Shown piece after piece: positions 18,977 to 30,107 of a stretch of DNA of 64,000 nt (position 1 is its first letter; the number at the start of each line of letters is the position of its first letter). Below the pieces are notes generated by a model. The model saw only the letters and a list, made by a program, of their open reading frames with translations. It did no database searches and was not told the origin of the DNA. Both the position numbers and the translations under genes were made by a program. Location: contig AP018181.1 in assembly GCA_002368155.1 (NCBI GenBank), positions 186,001 through 250,000 on the forward strand, in the 5' to 3' direction. The stretch comes from Nostoc carneum NIES-2107. Its GTDB lineage: Bacteria; Cyanobacteriota; Cyanobacteriia; Cyanobacteriales; Nostocaceae.

Positions 18977-21358
18977 CTAATAGGGCCATTGCCAATCGCG
19001 AATTTCTGGCACATCTTCGCCGTAGCGTCGAATGTAGTGTTTATGCTCAATCAGCTTATCTTGCACCATTTGCTTGACGTAAGCTGCTTTATATCCTAAT
19101 TGCGGTACGCGATCGATTACGTCCATGACTAAGTGGAAGCGATCGAGATCGTTGAGGACAACCATATCAAAGGGTGTGGTGGTAGTTCCTTCTTCTTTGT
19201 AGCCGCGGACGTGGATGTTGTTATGGTTTGTATGGCGATAGGTTAAGCGATGGATTAGCCAAGGATAGCCATGAAAAGCAAAGATTACTGGTTTGTTGGT
19301 AGTAAAAATGGTGTCGAAATCTTTGGGGTTTAAACCGTGAGGATGTTCGCTTTTTGGCTGTAGTGTCATTAAATCAACTACGTTGACTACCCGGACTTTT
19401 AAGTCTGGGAAATGCTGACGCAATATATCCACCGCCGCTAAGGTTTCTAAGGTGGGAATATCCCCAGCACAAGCCATAACTACATCAGGTTCGCTGTTTT
19501 GGTCGTTACTAGCCCATTCCCAAATGCCAATACCTTTGGTGCAGTGTTTGATAGCGGCATCCATATCTAGATATTGTAGGGCTGGTTGCTTACCAGCAAC
19601 AATAACGTTGACATAGTTGCGGCTTCTCAAACAATGGTCGGTTACCGACAACAAAGTATTGGCATCGGGGGGAAGATAAACGCGAATGATTTCTGATTTT
19701 TTGTTAATCACATGGTCGATAAAACCAGGGTCTTGGTGAGAAAAACCGTTATGGTCTTGTCGCCACACGTGGGAGGTTAGCAGGTAATTCAAGGATGCAA
19801 CGGGTCTGCGCCAAGGGATGTGACGAGTAGTTTTGAGCCACTTGGCGTGTTGGTTAAACATCGAGTCAATGATGTGGATGAAGGCTTCATAGCAGGAGAA
19901 GAATCCATGACGACCTGTAAGCAAGTAGCCTTCTAACCATCCTTGACAAGTAGTTTCACTGAGAATCTCCATCACCCGCCCATCAGGGGAGAGATGTTCG
20001 TCTTCTGGGAGAGTTTTAGCAATCCATGTCCGGTCTGTAACTTCAAATACTGCATCTAGGCGATTTGATTGGGTTTCATCTGGCCCAACAATGCGGAAGT
20101 TGCGACTTTCTTGGTTCAGTTTGAGGGTATCCCGTAGAAATTGACCGGAAACTTTGGTGGCTTCCGCAATGACTTTTCCTGGTTGGGGAACATCAACAGC
20201 GTAGTTTTCAAAATCGGGTAGCTTTAGGTCACGCAATAAAATACCACCGTTGGCGTGGGGATTATCACCCATCCGCCGATGTCCCTTAGGTGCTAGTTCT
20301 GCTAGTTCGGGAATTAAGCTACCGTTAGCGTCGAAGAGTTCTTCAGGTTTGTAACTCTTCATCCAGTCTTCGAGTAATCTCAGGTGTTCTGGCTTTTTGG
20401 CGATTTCTCCAAAAGGAACTTGATGCGATCGCCAAAAATCTTCGGTTTTCTTCCCGTCCACCTCTTTCGGCCCTGTCCAGCCTTTAGGCGTTCTTAAAAT
20501 AATCATCGGCCACTGCGGACGGTCTTTAAAACCATGCACCCGGGCTTCTCTTTGAATACTTTGAATTTCCGTGACGATTGTATCCAGTGTAGCGGCAAAT
20601 AACTGATGCACTATTGCTGGGTCGGAACCTTCGACAAAGTAAGGCTTATAGCCATAGCCCAAAAATAGGTTCTCGATTTCTTCGTGGCTTAACCGTGATA
20701 GTAATGTGGGGTTAGCAATTTTATAGCCATTGAGGTGCAGAATTGGTAATACAGCACCATCATGAACAGGGTTGAGAAACTTATTTGAGTGCCAACTAGC
20801 TGCTAAGGCTGCGGTTTCAGCTTCTCCATCCCCAATTACACAAGCAACCAGCAAATCGGGATTATCAAAAGCAGCACCATAGGCGTGAGATAAAGCATAG
20901 CCTAATTCCCCACCTTCGTGAATTGAACCGGGGGTTTCTGGTGCAACGTGGCTAGGAATCCCACCAGGAAAAGAGAATTGCTTAAACAGGCGCTTCATCC
21001 CCTCTGCATCTTGGGAGATGTGCGGGTAATAATTGCTATATGTCCCTTCTAAGTAAGTATTAGCAACCAATCCGGGGCCACCATGACCGGGGCCAGCAAT
21101 GTAGATGGTGTTGAGGTCGTATTTTGCGATCGCGCGATTGAGATGAACGTAAATAAAGTTCAGTCCCGGTGTTGTTCCCCAGTGACCCAACAGTCTGGGT
21201 TTGACATGTTCTAGCTTCAGTGGTTCTCTTAGCAGCGGATTGTCCAGAAGATATATTTGTCCTACTGAAAGATAATTAGCGGCGCGCCAGTAGGCGTTTA
21301 TCTTCCGCAATTCTTCATCCGTTAAAGGCTTGGATTGAATCGGACTTGCTAAAGTCAT
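18977..21358 (-). CDS. xfp: Xylulose-5-phosphate/fructose-6-phosphate phosphoketolase
   Basis: 793 residues from ATG 21358. A GGAG ribosome site lies six bases upstream; an in-frame ATG at 21370 overlaps that site and is less likely. The thiamine-diphosphate enzyme cleaves xylulose-5-P or fructose-6-P with phosphate to acetyl-phosphate plus a triose or tetrose phosphate. Blocks seen are [20 protein letters not shown] near residue 55, [11 protein letters not shown], the thiamine-binding region [31 protein letters not shown], and the C-terminal phosphoketolase domain ending RDWQWPY. It is first in the block with gap1, pyk and tal; acetyl-phosphate offers a route to acetyl-CoA that avoids pyruvate decarboxylation. 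Confidence 0.96.
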   Translation of the reverse strand: MTLASPIQSKPLTDEELRKINAYWRAANYLSVGQIYLLDNPLLREPLKLEHVKPRLLGHWGTTPGLNFIYVHLNRAIAKYDLNTIYIAGPGHGGPGLVANTYLEGTYSNYYPHISQDAEGMKRLFKQFSFPGGIPSHVAPETPGSIHEGGELGYALSHAYGAAFDNPDLLVACVIGDGEAETAALAASWHSNKFLNPVHDGAVLPILHLNGYKIANPTLLSRLSHEEIENLFLGYGYKPYFVEGSDPAIVHQLFAATLDTIVTEIQSIQREARVHGFKDRPQWPMIILRTPKGWTGPKEVDGKKTEDFWRSHQVPFGEIAKKPEHLRLLEDWMKSYKPEELFDANGSLIPELAELAPKGHRRMGDNPHANGGILLRDLKLPDFENYAVDVPQPGKVIAEATKVSGQFLRDTLKLNQESRNFRIVGPDETQSNRLDAVFEVTDRTWIAKTLPEDEHLSPDGRVMEILSETTCQGWLEGYLLTGRHGFFSCYEAFIHIIDSMFNQHAKWLKTTRHIPWRRPVASLNYLLTSHVWRQDHNGFSHQDPGFIDHVINKKSEIIRVYLPPDANTLLSVTDHCLRSRNYVNVIVAGKQPALQYLDMDAAIKHCTKGIGIWEWASNDQNSEPDVVMACAGDIPTLETLAAVDILRQHFPDLKVRVVNVVDLMTLQPKSEHPHGLNPKDFDTIFTTNKPVIFAFHGYPWLIHRLTYRHTNHNNIHVRGYKEEGTTTTPFDMVVLNDLDRFHLVMDVIDRVPQLGYKAAYVKQMVQDKLIEHKHYIRRYGEDVPEIRDWQWPY

Positions 21359-21752
21359 ATCAAACTCCATTTACATGAGGATGTTGACGAATTCATTCAG
21401 TCAGTATGCAAGTTTACTTGTCTAAAGGTAGAGTGTCATCTTACTCATGACGAAGTTTTCCAGTATTTATCTGGAAAGTTGCAAGTAATCGCTGTCACAT
21501 ACAGTTATTTGCTCAAATCTAAAATTAATCTGAAGAAATACAAATGAAGAATCCTTTGCCAGGGTAACAAATTTAGCAGGTTACCTAGATATTTTTAAGC
21601 TTAATTTAAAATTAAATTAATGTTTGATTTAAAAGCTTAAAACATTATGAATTAGTGTTTTAAGAGACATTTATTCGTGTTTTTGATGACATTAATAGAT
21701 AAAAAAGCAAAATATTAACGGGGATCAAAAATATGACCTCTGCTAAATTGCT
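21359..21752. other. xfp upstream region
   Basis: AT-rich leader of xfp. It contains inverted AT-rich motifs around 21600-21640 (TTAATTTAAAATTAAATTAA) but no promoter element I can assign with confidence. Confidence 0.5.
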
Positions 21753-21838
21753 TATACCAAATCAAATAATGTTTGCGACACATCAATATATTCTAGAGGG
21801 CAAGGCAGTGCCTTGCCCCTACTATCTGTCGCAATAGT
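21753..21838. repeat. Miniature inverted-repeat element, family 1, copy B (uninterrupted)
   Basis: Starts TATACCAAATCAAATAATG then TTTGCGACA and ends with the inverse CTGTCGC. The core GGGCAAGGCAGTGCCTTGCCC is palindromic. Its reverse complement corresponds base for base over most of its length to the sequence obtained by joining 30581-30642 to 32502-32540, so it is the empty-site equivalent of the copy hit by the IS1380 element. Confidence 0.88.
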
Positions 21839-21840
21839 TG

Positions 21841-21948
21841 TCGGTTAAGGGCAAAAGGGGAAGGGGAAAAGGGGCAAGAAAAAACCTTTAACCCTTACCC
21901 TTTAAGCTTTTACCCAAACCAAATTCCGAGTTGAAAATCCTTAACCGA
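21841..21948. repeat. Inverted-repeat element, family 2, copy 1
   Basis: Bounded by CGGTTAAGG (21842-21850) and CCTTAACCG (21939-21947), with purine-rich AAAGGGGAAGG on the left and CCTTTAACCCTTACCC in the middle. A close copy occurs at 42460-42562. It directly abuts the family 1 element. Confidence 0.8.
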
Positions 21949-22079
21949 GCATTATTGCAACCTGTGGTATTCTTTTTTCAACTTGGTATTAGATGCAAAT
22001 TTTGATGTTTATAGTGCTGAAAAATGCGATATAAAGTTTTGAACACAAATTAGTCTGCTTCAGAACTATGGCGTAATTT

Positions 22080-22820
22080 TTAAATAAAGTCTTCTGGGTT
22101 AACTCCCATTTGTCGCAACCTTTCGGCTAAAATTTGCGATCGCCTTTTTTCTGCTTCTAATGCGGCTTCTGCTTGTTCAGCACGTTGTCGTTCTTGTTCA
22201 GCACGTTGTCGTTCTTGTTCAGTGCGTTGTTGTTCTTGTTCTAGTAATTGGCAAATTTCTATATAAGAGAAAAACTTTGTATTATCAGGACGATAAATCT
22301 GTAACTCATCGCCAGAAAAATCAAAGCGGATTCCTAACCTCGGACTCAGCCAATTTGCGATCGCAGAAATAATATCTAACCCAACTTCACCCCGCAGCCA
22401 ACCTCGTAATTGATTTTTCTCAGGATTATAAATGTAATACTCCTCAACACCGTAGCGATCGTAAAAGAGAAGTTTTCGATCCATCTCATCTTGAGAATTA
22501 CTAGGAGAGAGAATTTCAAATACTACCTGGGGTGCAATTCCTGATTCATTCCATTGCTGATAAGAACCGCGTTTACCTTTTGGTCTACCAAACACCACCA
22601 TCACATCTGGTGCGTTAACAATATTATTGCGTCCTTCAACGGGATACCAAAATAAATCTCCCGCCACAAATATATTTGCATCATCAGCGTATAACCAATC
22701 CAAATTTTGCTGGATGACCAAAATCCAGCGAAACTGTTCAGTATTATTTGCCATCGGCTGTCCGTCACTATCCGGGTAGATGACTTCTGTTTGGGTTAAT
22801 GATTCGGCGTGAGAAACCAT
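22080..22820 (-). CDS. Uma2-family (DUF820) putative endonuclease with C-terminal coiled coil
   Basis: 246 residues. The N-terminal 185 residues are the Uma2/DUF820 restriction-endonuclease-like fold, with PDVMVVFGRPKGKRGSYQQW, APQVVFEILSPSNSQDEMD and KLLFYDRYGVEEYYIY. The conserved Asp, Glu and following polar residues fit a PD-(D/E)XK core. The last 60 residues are a Gln/Glu/Arg-rich coiled coil containing QERQRAE heptads encoded by exact 21-base repeats (about 22178-22240). Uma2 proteins are highly multiplied in filamentous cyanobacteria and their role is unknown. No partner gene is seen. Confidence 0.85.
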   Translation of the reverse strand: MVSHAESLTQTEVIYPDSDGQPMANNTEQFRWILVIQQNLDWLYADDANIFVAGDLFWYPVEGRNNIVNAPDVMVVFGRPKGKRGSYQQWNESGIAPQVVFEILSPSNSQDEMDRKLLFYDRYGVEEYYIYNPEKNQLRGWLRGEVGLDIISAIANWLSPRLGIRFDFSGDELQIYRPDNTKFFSYIEICQLLEQEQQRTEQERQRAEQERQRAEQAEAALEAEKRRSQILAERLRQMGVNPEDFI

Positions 22821-22859
22821 AAGTTGAAGGAAGCCATATCTAACGCTGCTTGGATTCTA

Positions 22860-22932
22860 GCACCGCACCGCTGCGCGGAATTCAAAATTCAAAATTCAAA
22901 ATTCAAAATTCAAAATTACGAATTACGAATTC
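22860..22932. repeat. Tandem ATTCAAA repeat before the Uma2 gene
   Basis: At least five AATTCAAAAT units (about 22879-22917) and two AATTACG units follow a GCACCGCTGCGCGG palindrome. Similar AATTTTGAATT motifs occur at about 32740-32760. Confidence 0.8.
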
Positions 22933-22936
22933 ATTA

Positions 22937-23569
22937 TTAGATTTCCAATAACCCAGGCGGGGGTGTAATTTCTATTCTGCGCGCTGGTATATCTACAACA
23001 GGTGCGATCGCTTCTACAAAGGGAATCAAAACTGTCTTTTGTTTTTGATCAGGTGCAAATGTGGGATCTAACTCCACTTCTAATAAATCATTACCAGCCG
23101 GAATGATATCTACGACTTTACCTACCAGTTCACCCGATGCTTGCAAAAACACTTCCAAGCCAAGCAAATCGGGAACATAAAATTCATCTTCAGCCAATTG
23201 CGGGCGATCGCTTTCTGGCACCATAATCTTACAACCACGCAATTCTTCTACTTGGTTGCGATTTTCTACGCCAGCTAATTTAATTACATACAAATTTTTG
23301 GCTTCAATGTAACGCCCAGCCACTAACTCTATAGGTTGCGGTTCCATATCACCAGGACGCAATAACCAGCGTTTTCCCGGTACCTCAAACCGTTCGGGAA
23401 AGTCGGTATTCGGATACACCCGCATCTCTCCAGCCAAACCTTGAGGTGCAACAATCTTTCCAATCTCTAGCCAATCATCCAATTTTGGATTTTGGATTTT
23501 GGATTTTGGATTTTTCTCTTTTTTCTTTTCTGGCTTCGTGTTCTTTGCGCCTTCTCGGTTCATTCTCAA
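22937..23569 (-). CDS. rimM: Ribosome maturation factor RimM
   Basis: Up to 210 residues. The RimM N-terminal domain begins at [21 protein letters not shown], and the PRC-barrel follows near [15 protein letters not shown]. RimM assists maturation of the 30S subunit head by binding S19. The first 30 residues (REGAKNTK, then [17 protein letters not shown]) are encoded by cyanobacterial repeat DNA (TTTTGGAT units and a CGCAAAGAACACGAAGCC-type repeat). The true start may therefore be a TTG codon at about 23482 (giving MDDWLEIG), or the ATG at 23569 may have been captured from the repeat. The core gene is intact. Confidence 0.92.
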   Translation of the reverse strand: MRMNREGAKNTKPEKKKEKNPKSKIQNPKLDDWLEIGKIVAPQGLAGEMRVYPNTDFPERFEVPGKRWLLRPGDMEPQPIELVAGRYIEAKNLYVIKLAGVENRNQVEELRGCKIMVPESDRPQLAEDEFYVPDLLGLEVFLQASGELVGKVVDIIPAGNDLLEVELDPTFAPDQKQKTVLIPFVEAIAPVVDIPARRIEITPPPGLLEI

Positions 23570-23593
23570 TATTTAATTTAAACCCTAACAATC

Positions 23594-23634
23594 TTGGATG
23601 GTGCGTTAGCCTGCGGCATAACACACCCTACCGA
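23594..23634. repeat. Palindromic GTGCGTTA...TAACACACCCTAC element
   Basis: GGTGCGTTAGCCTGCGGC followed by ATAACACACCCTACC. Related copies at 26500-26532, 26618-26652 and 42600-42634 share the GGTGCGTT left end and ACACACCCTAC right end but vary in the centre. Confidence 0.8.
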
Positions 23635-23639
23635 ATATA

Positions 23640-24923
23640 CTATGCACTTACAGCCGCGCCTTGATAGGCTTGTTCTGCTACCTTCGCCAGCCGTCGCATT
23701 CCGGTAACTAATTCCTCATCGCTACCAGTGAGACTGATGCGGAGACATTGCTGCTTGTGGGGCCATTCTTCTTTTAAGCCAGGGAAGAAAGTACTACCAG
23801 GAACAACAATTACACCTACTTTCTTCAATTCTTGGTAGAAATCCCAATCGGTAATGGGTAAATCCTTTAACCACAACCAAGCAAAGATAGCACCTTCACC
23901 ACGATGTAGGAACCAAGGTAAATCCTTGGGCATTGATGAATCTAATGTATTTTCTAATACGCTGAACTTGTTTTGATAGAATGGGCGGATCACCTGTTCG
24001 GCAATTTCAGCCAACGCACCTGAATTAATAGCACGGGCTGCGATCGCTTGTCCATAACGCGAAGAATGCAGCAGCGCATTTGTTTGGAATGACTCTAAAA
24101 CTTGAATAGTCTTTTCATTCCCTATCGCAATTCCAATTCTTTCCCCAGGTAAACCTGCTTTGGATAAGCTAGTGCAGTGAATGATATTTTCCTCAAATAT
24201 CAAGGACATATCCGTAAAATTCAGCGCCGGGAAAGGCGGTGCATAAGCAGAGTCAATTAATACTGGCACATCATAAGGCGCAGCGAGGGCGGCAATTTTT
24301 CTCACTTCTTCATCGGTAAGCACATTCCCTGTAGGATTACAAGGACGAGAGAAAATCACGCAACCCGTAGTTTCAGAAATTGATAGCTGGCTAAAATCAG
24401 GACGATATTTAAATCTATGGGCAGACTCATCAATATCTAAAGCTGGTTTGTAAGCAATTAAAGCTTCTGGAACTAAGCAAATTCCCCCGTAACCAGTGTA
24501 GTCGGGGCTGAGAGGTAAGACAATTTGCTTCAGTTCGCCAGTAGTAGTGTAACCACCAAAAGCATTAGCCGCGTAAAAATAGAGAGTCTGGCTACCAGGA
24601 GTAATTAAAATATTGCGATCGCTTAACTTTAACCCATAGCGGCGATTAAAATCATTGGCGATCGCTTCAATTAATGGTGCATAACCTTGGCTGGAACCAT
24701 ATCGGCAAACCACCTCACCATATTCTGAACTAGCGAGTAAATCTGCCGTACAATCCCGCCATAATCGCTCTACTGCAGGCAAAATCAACGGATTACCCGC
24801 ACTCAAATTAATTAATTCCTGCCCTGCATTAGCTTTTAACGTTTCGACAATATCTTTCATAATTGCGCGAACGCCAGTCAGGTTGGACATTTGAGCGCCA
24901 ATTTTCGTAAGGGCAGGATTCAT
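23640..24923 (-). CDS. avtA: Valine--pyruvate aminotransferase (AvtA-like)
   Basis: 427 residues, a fold type I PLP aminotransferase. The Schiff-base lysine is K255 in TSLSKAGLPGERIG. Also visible are INLSAGNPLILP near the start, YGSSQGYAPL, SRPCNPTGN (the usual Asn-Pro-Thr-Gly) and LIDSAYAPPFP. The C-terminus has RISLTGSDEE, the Arg that binds the substrate carboxylate. The overall pattern is that of valine-pyruvate aminotransferase, which interconverts valine and 2-oxoisovalerate with alanine and pyruvate. Exact substrate preference cannot be proved. The nearest upstream DNA is a heptamer-rich gap shared with the divergent alcohol dehydrogenase gene. Confidence 0.88.
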   Translation of the reverse strand: MNPALTKIGAQMSNLTGVRAIMKDIVETLKANAGQELINLSAGNPLILPAVERLWRDCTADLLASSEYGEVVCRYGSSQGYAPLIEAIANDFNRRYGLKLSDRNILITPGSQTLYFYAANAFGGYTTTGELKQIVLPLSPDYTGYGGICLVPEALIAYKPALDIDESAHRFKYRPDFSQLSISETTGCVIFSRPCNPTGNVLTDEEVRKIAALAAPYDVPVLIDSAYAPPFPALNFTDMSLIFEENIIHCTSLSKAGLPGERIGIAIGNEKTIQVLESFQTNALLHSSRYGQAIAARAINSGALAEIAEQVIRPFYQNKFSVLENTLDSSMPKDLPWFLHRGEGAIFAWLWLKDLPITDWDFYQELKKVGVIVVPGSTFFPGLKEEWPHKQQCLRISLTGSDEELVTGMRRLAKVAEQAYQGAAVSA

Positions 24924-26452
<1,529 letters not shown>

Positions 26453-26764
26453 TTGTTAGATTTTAATTAAAGTGTGTATTGCTTTTAGAGAAAACAAATT
26501 CGTAGGGTGTGTTACGCCGTAGGCTAACGCACCTTATACCAATTTTAAACGAGAACGCGACAGATACACATCCCCAAACCCTCGTCCTATCTGGATTTTG
26601 AATAGTATTAGATTGTTGGTGGTGCGTTGCGCTACGCGACAACACACCCTACAAACATATTATTTATTTTGAGATTAAGAACGATTTTCATAATTACCAA
26701 TTACCAATTACCAATTACCAATTACCAATTACCAATTACCAATTCACCAAATTAGGAGAGTTAC
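26453..26764. repeat. Intergenic region with two palindromic elements and a TTACCAA array
   Basis: Holds GTAGGGTGTGTTACGCCGTA... at 26500-26532, a family 1 end (TATACCAATTTTAAACGAG then AACGCGACAGAT) at 26535-26566, GGTGCGTTGCGCTACGCGAC... at 26618-26652, and about nine tandem TTACCAA heptamers at 26695-26745. AGGAG at 26754-26758 is the ribosome site for the next gene. Confidence 0.8.
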
Positions 26765-27421
26765 ATGGTTACTACCAATGAAGCAATAAACATTACTCCT
26801 AAAGAAAAACCACTTGCAGAAAAGCGTGTCACCTTGAATAATATCAGTTGGGATGCTTATGAGCAGATTCTTGAGGCTTTAGGTGATAATCGAGCCGCCA
26901 TAATCACATATTATCAAGGTGTTTTGGAGATTATGACTCCATTAGAAGAACATGAAACTAGTAGTGAAAATATTGGGATGTTGATTCAAATTTTAACAGA
27001 GGAACTGAATCTCAATATTAAAAGCATGGCTTCTACAACATTAAAAATACCCAATTCAAAAATTGGCGCGGAACCAGATAAGTGTTATTACATTCAAAAT
27101 GAACCTGCTGTCAGAGGTAAAACAGTAGATTTAGCAGTAGATCCACCTCCAGATTTGATTTTAGAAGTAGATATAACTCATACAGATATCAATAAAAAAC
27201 AACTTTATCAGGAAATGAAGGTTCCTGAATTTTGGCGTTATAACGGTAGCAAATTAACTATTTATCTGTTGACGCAAGGTGAATATCAAGAATCAGCAAC
27301 TAGCGCCACATTTCCGATATTAACTAAGTCAATGGTTTATGATTTTTTAGCAAAATGCAAAACTGAGGGTGAAACCCAAACTAAGCGAGCTTTCCGTAAA
27401 ATGTTGCGCGAACAAAGCTAG
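26765..27421 (+). CDS. Uma2-family (DUF820) putative endonuclease
   Basis: 218 residues, ATG start with AGGAG six bases upstream. It is a Uma2 fold: residues about 20-195 include AAIITYYQGVLEIMTPLEEHE, GAEPDKCYYIQN, LAVDPPPDLILEVDITHTD and YQEMKVPEFWRYN. The Asp-Pro-Pro-Pro-Asp-Leu-Ile-Leu-Glu-Val block is the core metal-binding motif of this PD-(D/E)XK-like family. No helper gene is present. It is distinct from the Uma2 protein at 22080-22820 in lacking a coiled-coil tail, so the two are not recent duplicates. Confidence 0.85.
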   Translation: MVTTNEAINITPKEKPLAEKRVTLNNISWDAYEQILEALGDNRAAIITYYQGVLEIMTPLEEHETSSENIGMLIQILTEELNLNIKSMASTTLKIPNSKIGAEPDKCYYIQNEPAVRGKTVDLAVDPPPDLILEVDITHTDINKKQLYQEMKVPEFWRYNGSKLTIYLLTQGEYQESATSATFPILTKSMVYDFLAKCKTEGETQTKRAFRKMLREQS

Positions 27422-27433
27422 AAGTAGTTGATT

Positions 27434-28915
27434 TTAAGTTTTCCAGAAAAGCTTTAAACGAGTACAGAAGCTTGTAAACAAAGCAATTGGTAGAGTATAG
27501 ACTATTCCTTTAATTACTCCCATCACAGGTGTAGTAGTATTGGCAATAATCCAATCTTCTATCCCTGTAAGTTGTAAGATTGGCCAGAGAAGATTTGCAA
27601 AGGCTACATAAGCAATCATGGGATTTTGCCCATTATCAATTAAAAATTGCAGCCACTTCTTCTGCCCAAAGATATCAATTACTATAGTAAAAACTATCAA
27701 TAAAAAAATTGCGATCGCACTTGTGACAAAATAATAGCTATAGGTAGAGGGGTCTTTATGAATCCCTCCCTGGAATGGCTCGAAAAATAAGCCTAATAAC
27801 AACCAGTAAATCCCCCATTGATAAAATTGCTTGAGTAGATAGTCTATCTCTGTTTCTGGTTGCTTAAATAATAGCCAGCTTGCACCACAAATCGCAGCGC
27901 TTACTAGAGTTGTTTGCCAAATCCAACGCGCTTGCAAGCCTACTAATAATACTAAGCAAACCATTAGCATAGATACAATAATCAACAATAAACGCTGACT
28001 ATAGCGAGATCCTACACTCTGATGATTCGCTGATAGTTGTTCAGATTGAGTGTTTTTTTGTATCCAATTTAATATTAAATCACCAACAATAGTTCCAGGA
28101 ATGATGATGAACAAATACTTCCAATAATAAAACTGAAAAATCCAAGAAAATTTTAAATCATTTCCTAAAATTGGTATAGCTGAAGCTGTCCATAATTCTT
28201 TTATCCATCCATTTGTATCAGCAGATAATTGCAAAGCAATCAAATATCCCAGTAATCCCAAACGTAAAAGCAAATTAGAGTTTGTAAATAACCAAGATAG
28301 CGAGCCAAAAACTGCCATATTTGCTAGTACCATTAATATTGGATCGCTACGTTCCAGTAAAAAGCCTTTACCACCATATTGCAGTTGAGAAATAAGAGCG
28401 ATCGCAGCGATAAACCCTGCTATATTTAGCCATAAACCATATTTACTCCACCTCCCTAAAATCGACCAACTCCCAAACATTAAAAACAGCAACACAAAAC
28501 CCAGCATTGCTACATACCATGTTTCGTCAGTTGGGTTGTTATTGATGGTATACGGACGGAGATGTTGCAGAATAATTGCAAAGGCTCCTAGCATGAAGCC
28601 GCGCTTTAAAATATATAAAATAATTCTAGAAATACTCCATCCTTGAGCAATACGGCGAGATAGTGCTAAGGGTATGGCAGCACCCATTGCAAATAAAAAT
28701 AAGGGGAAAACGACATCTACCCAAGTTAAGCCAGCAATCTGAGAATTAAAGGCATGAGTTGGGGGTGGCTCTTGAGCATGATACATCCAAGCTGGCAAAA
28801 TTTTATAGCGAATTGTGCCAGAAAAGACCATCGCTAAGATTGCCAATCCCCGCAGTGCATCTAACGCATCGGCGCGTTTTATATTTGTGGTAGTAATGTT
28901 ATTTTCCTGAGTCAA
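27434..28915 (-). CDS. DUF5009-type multi-pass membrane protein
   Basis: 493 residues with about 11-12 hydrophobic helices. The N-terminal block RADALDALRGLAILAMVFSG followed by TWVDVVFPLFLFAMGAAIPL is typical of the DUF5009 / heparan-alpha-glucosaminide N-acetyltransferase-like superfamily, membrane acyltransferases that use a conserved histidine. The substrate is unknown; a role in acylating an envelope glycan is an inference from the family. The 3' end is convergent with the Uma2 gene 12 bases away. Confidence 0.8.
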   Translation of the reverse strand: MTQENNITTTNIKRADALDALRGLAILAMVFSGTIRYKILPAWMYHAQEPPPTHAFNSQIAGLTWVDVVFPLFLFAMGAAIPLALSRRIAQGWSISRIILYILKRGFMLGAFAIILQHLRPYTINNNPTDETWYVAMLGFVLLFLMFGSWSILGRWSKYGLWLNIAGFIAAIALISQLQYGGKGFLLERSDPILMVLANMAVFGSLSWLFTNSNLLLRLGLLGYLIALQLSADTNGWIKELWTASAIPILGNDLKFSWIFQFYYWKYLFIIIPGTIVGDLILNWIQKNTQSEQLSANHQSVGSRYSQRLLLIIVSMLMVCLVLLVGLQARWIWQTTLVSAAICGASWLLFKQPETEIDYLLKQFYQWGIYWLLLGLFFEPFQGGIHKDPSTYSYYFVTSAIAIFLLIVFTIVIDIFGQKKWLQFLIDNGQNPMIAYVAFANLLWPILQLTGIEDWIIANTTTPVMGVIKGIVYTLPIALFTSFCTRLKLFWKT

Positions 28916-29134
28916 TGGGATTACCTGAATTCAGGAAATTTAGTATAGCAGTCTTAAGTTACTTGTGAAAGTAACTTACCTAAAAAATAAACTATATTTT
29001 ACTCTCTACAAAATGAATGCTTAAAGGTTTAGCACTGCTAAACCTCTACAGAAAATATATATGTAAGAATTTGCATGAATTTTTCTGGTGTCTCACATAC
29101 TCTAATTTAAGCAAATGACAAATGATTATTTAGT

Positions 29135-29163
29135 AGGATGCGTTACGCTGTCGCTAACGCATC
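29135..29163. repeat. Palindromic element TAGGATGCGTTA...TAACGCATCC
   Basis: GTAGGATGCGTTACGCTG followed by TCGCTAACGCATCC, an imperfect inverted repeat in the intergenic region between the DUF5009 and deacetylase genes. A truncated relative is at 11331-11356. Confidence 0.75.
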
Positions 29164-29204
29164 CATGTCAAATCTAATTGAAACAAATGAAAAATAACAA
29201 ATGA

Positions 29205-30107
29205 CTATTTAGAGATAGTAAAAGACCGAGTAGCCATTTGAATCAATCGTTCAGGTGATTTTGCTCGATTTACTGTGAGGCGCGAAATCCGATATTTATC
29301 CTGTAACCAACGGAAGCGTAAAATTGTGCTGTTATACAGATAACCTGATTGATAATACTTTGCTGCATAGGTTTCTACTTGTTGATTCATAGAACCATAA
29401 GGATATGCAATATGCCGAGCAATCTCCTGCGGTGCTGCTAAACCAGCCAGACATTCTCTAAGTTCAATTTGAGCTTGAGCTAATTCCTGATTTAACTCAG
29501 AAACATTAATTTTAGCTAAATCTTTGTGGTTTTCTCCGTGAGATTGAATATCATAAAATCCCTTGGCAAATCCTGTTCTCAAATCCTCACAACTCAGGTA
29601 TGTAGTTGATGGATGATGGATTTTAGCTAATGTACCAGGATTGACAAATAAAACTATTTTGATTTTTTGCTTAAATTCTTTTTCTAACCTTTCTAAAACT
29701 GGAACAATGTTAGTATATACAGTTTTATAGCTGTCATCGAAGCTTAACATTATGGGCTTTTTCCCGACATATTCTTGCGGAATCTCTCGGTTGCGGTCAA
29801 TAAAGTAATCATACAAGTCTTGAGTTGATAAAAACCAGTAATTATTACGAGCTAAGTATTCTAAAAACTTTTCTAAATCTTGCATTGCATAAGACATTTT
29901 TGCAGCTATTGGATTCTGAATAAGTCCGAAATTAGGATTATTCATATCAACAATGCCATGAAATCCCAAAAGTGGAATTCTGGGAGCGTTTATATAAGAA
30001 AGGAGTAGTGTAATTGTCAAAAAGAATACAATAATATATAAAGAAACAAATTGTAAATTAGATTGATTTTTTAGCTTAAATTTATGCCTTCTAGATATCA
30101 AAGCCAT
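29205..30107 (-). CDS. Membrane-anchored polysaccharide deacetylase
   Basis: 300 residues. The N-terminus is basic followed by one hydrophobic helix (about 18-40, FVSLYIIVFFLTITLLLSY), a signal anchor. The NodB-type fold follows: LLGFHGIVD, then LSFDDSYKT with the catalytic and metal-binding Asp pair, DIQSHGENHKDL with the metal histidines, and HIAYPYGSMN. It should remove N- or O-acetyl groups from an exported polysaccharide or peptidoglycan. The motif variant FDDSYK is normal for this subfamily. There are no glycan-synthesis neighbours, so the substrate is unknown. Confidence 0.87.
   Translation of the reverse strand: MALISRRHKFKLKNQSNLQFVSLYIIVFFLTITLLLSYINAPRIPLLGFHGIVDMNNPNFGLIQNPIAAKMSYAMQDLEKFLEYLARNNYWFLSTQDLYDYFIDRNREIPQEYVGKKPIMLSFDDSYKTVYTNIVPVLERLEKEFKQKIKIVLFVNPGTLAKIHHPSTTYLSCEDLRTGFAKGFYDIQSHGENHKDLAKINVSELNQELAQAQIELRECLAGLAAPQEIARHIAYPYGSMNQQVETYAAKYYQSGYLYNSTILRFRWLQDKYRISRLTVNRAKSPERLIQMATRSFTISK

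Noticed and set aside
22160-22372. Plus-strand frame with repeated VLVQHVV segments
   Set aside because: Antisense shadow of the QERQRAE coiled-coil repeats of the Uma2 gene.
26695-26745. Possible CRISPR array in regularly repeated TTACCAA units
   Set aside because: The repeats are contiguous 7-mers with no spacers, the usual cyanobacterial short tandem repeat.
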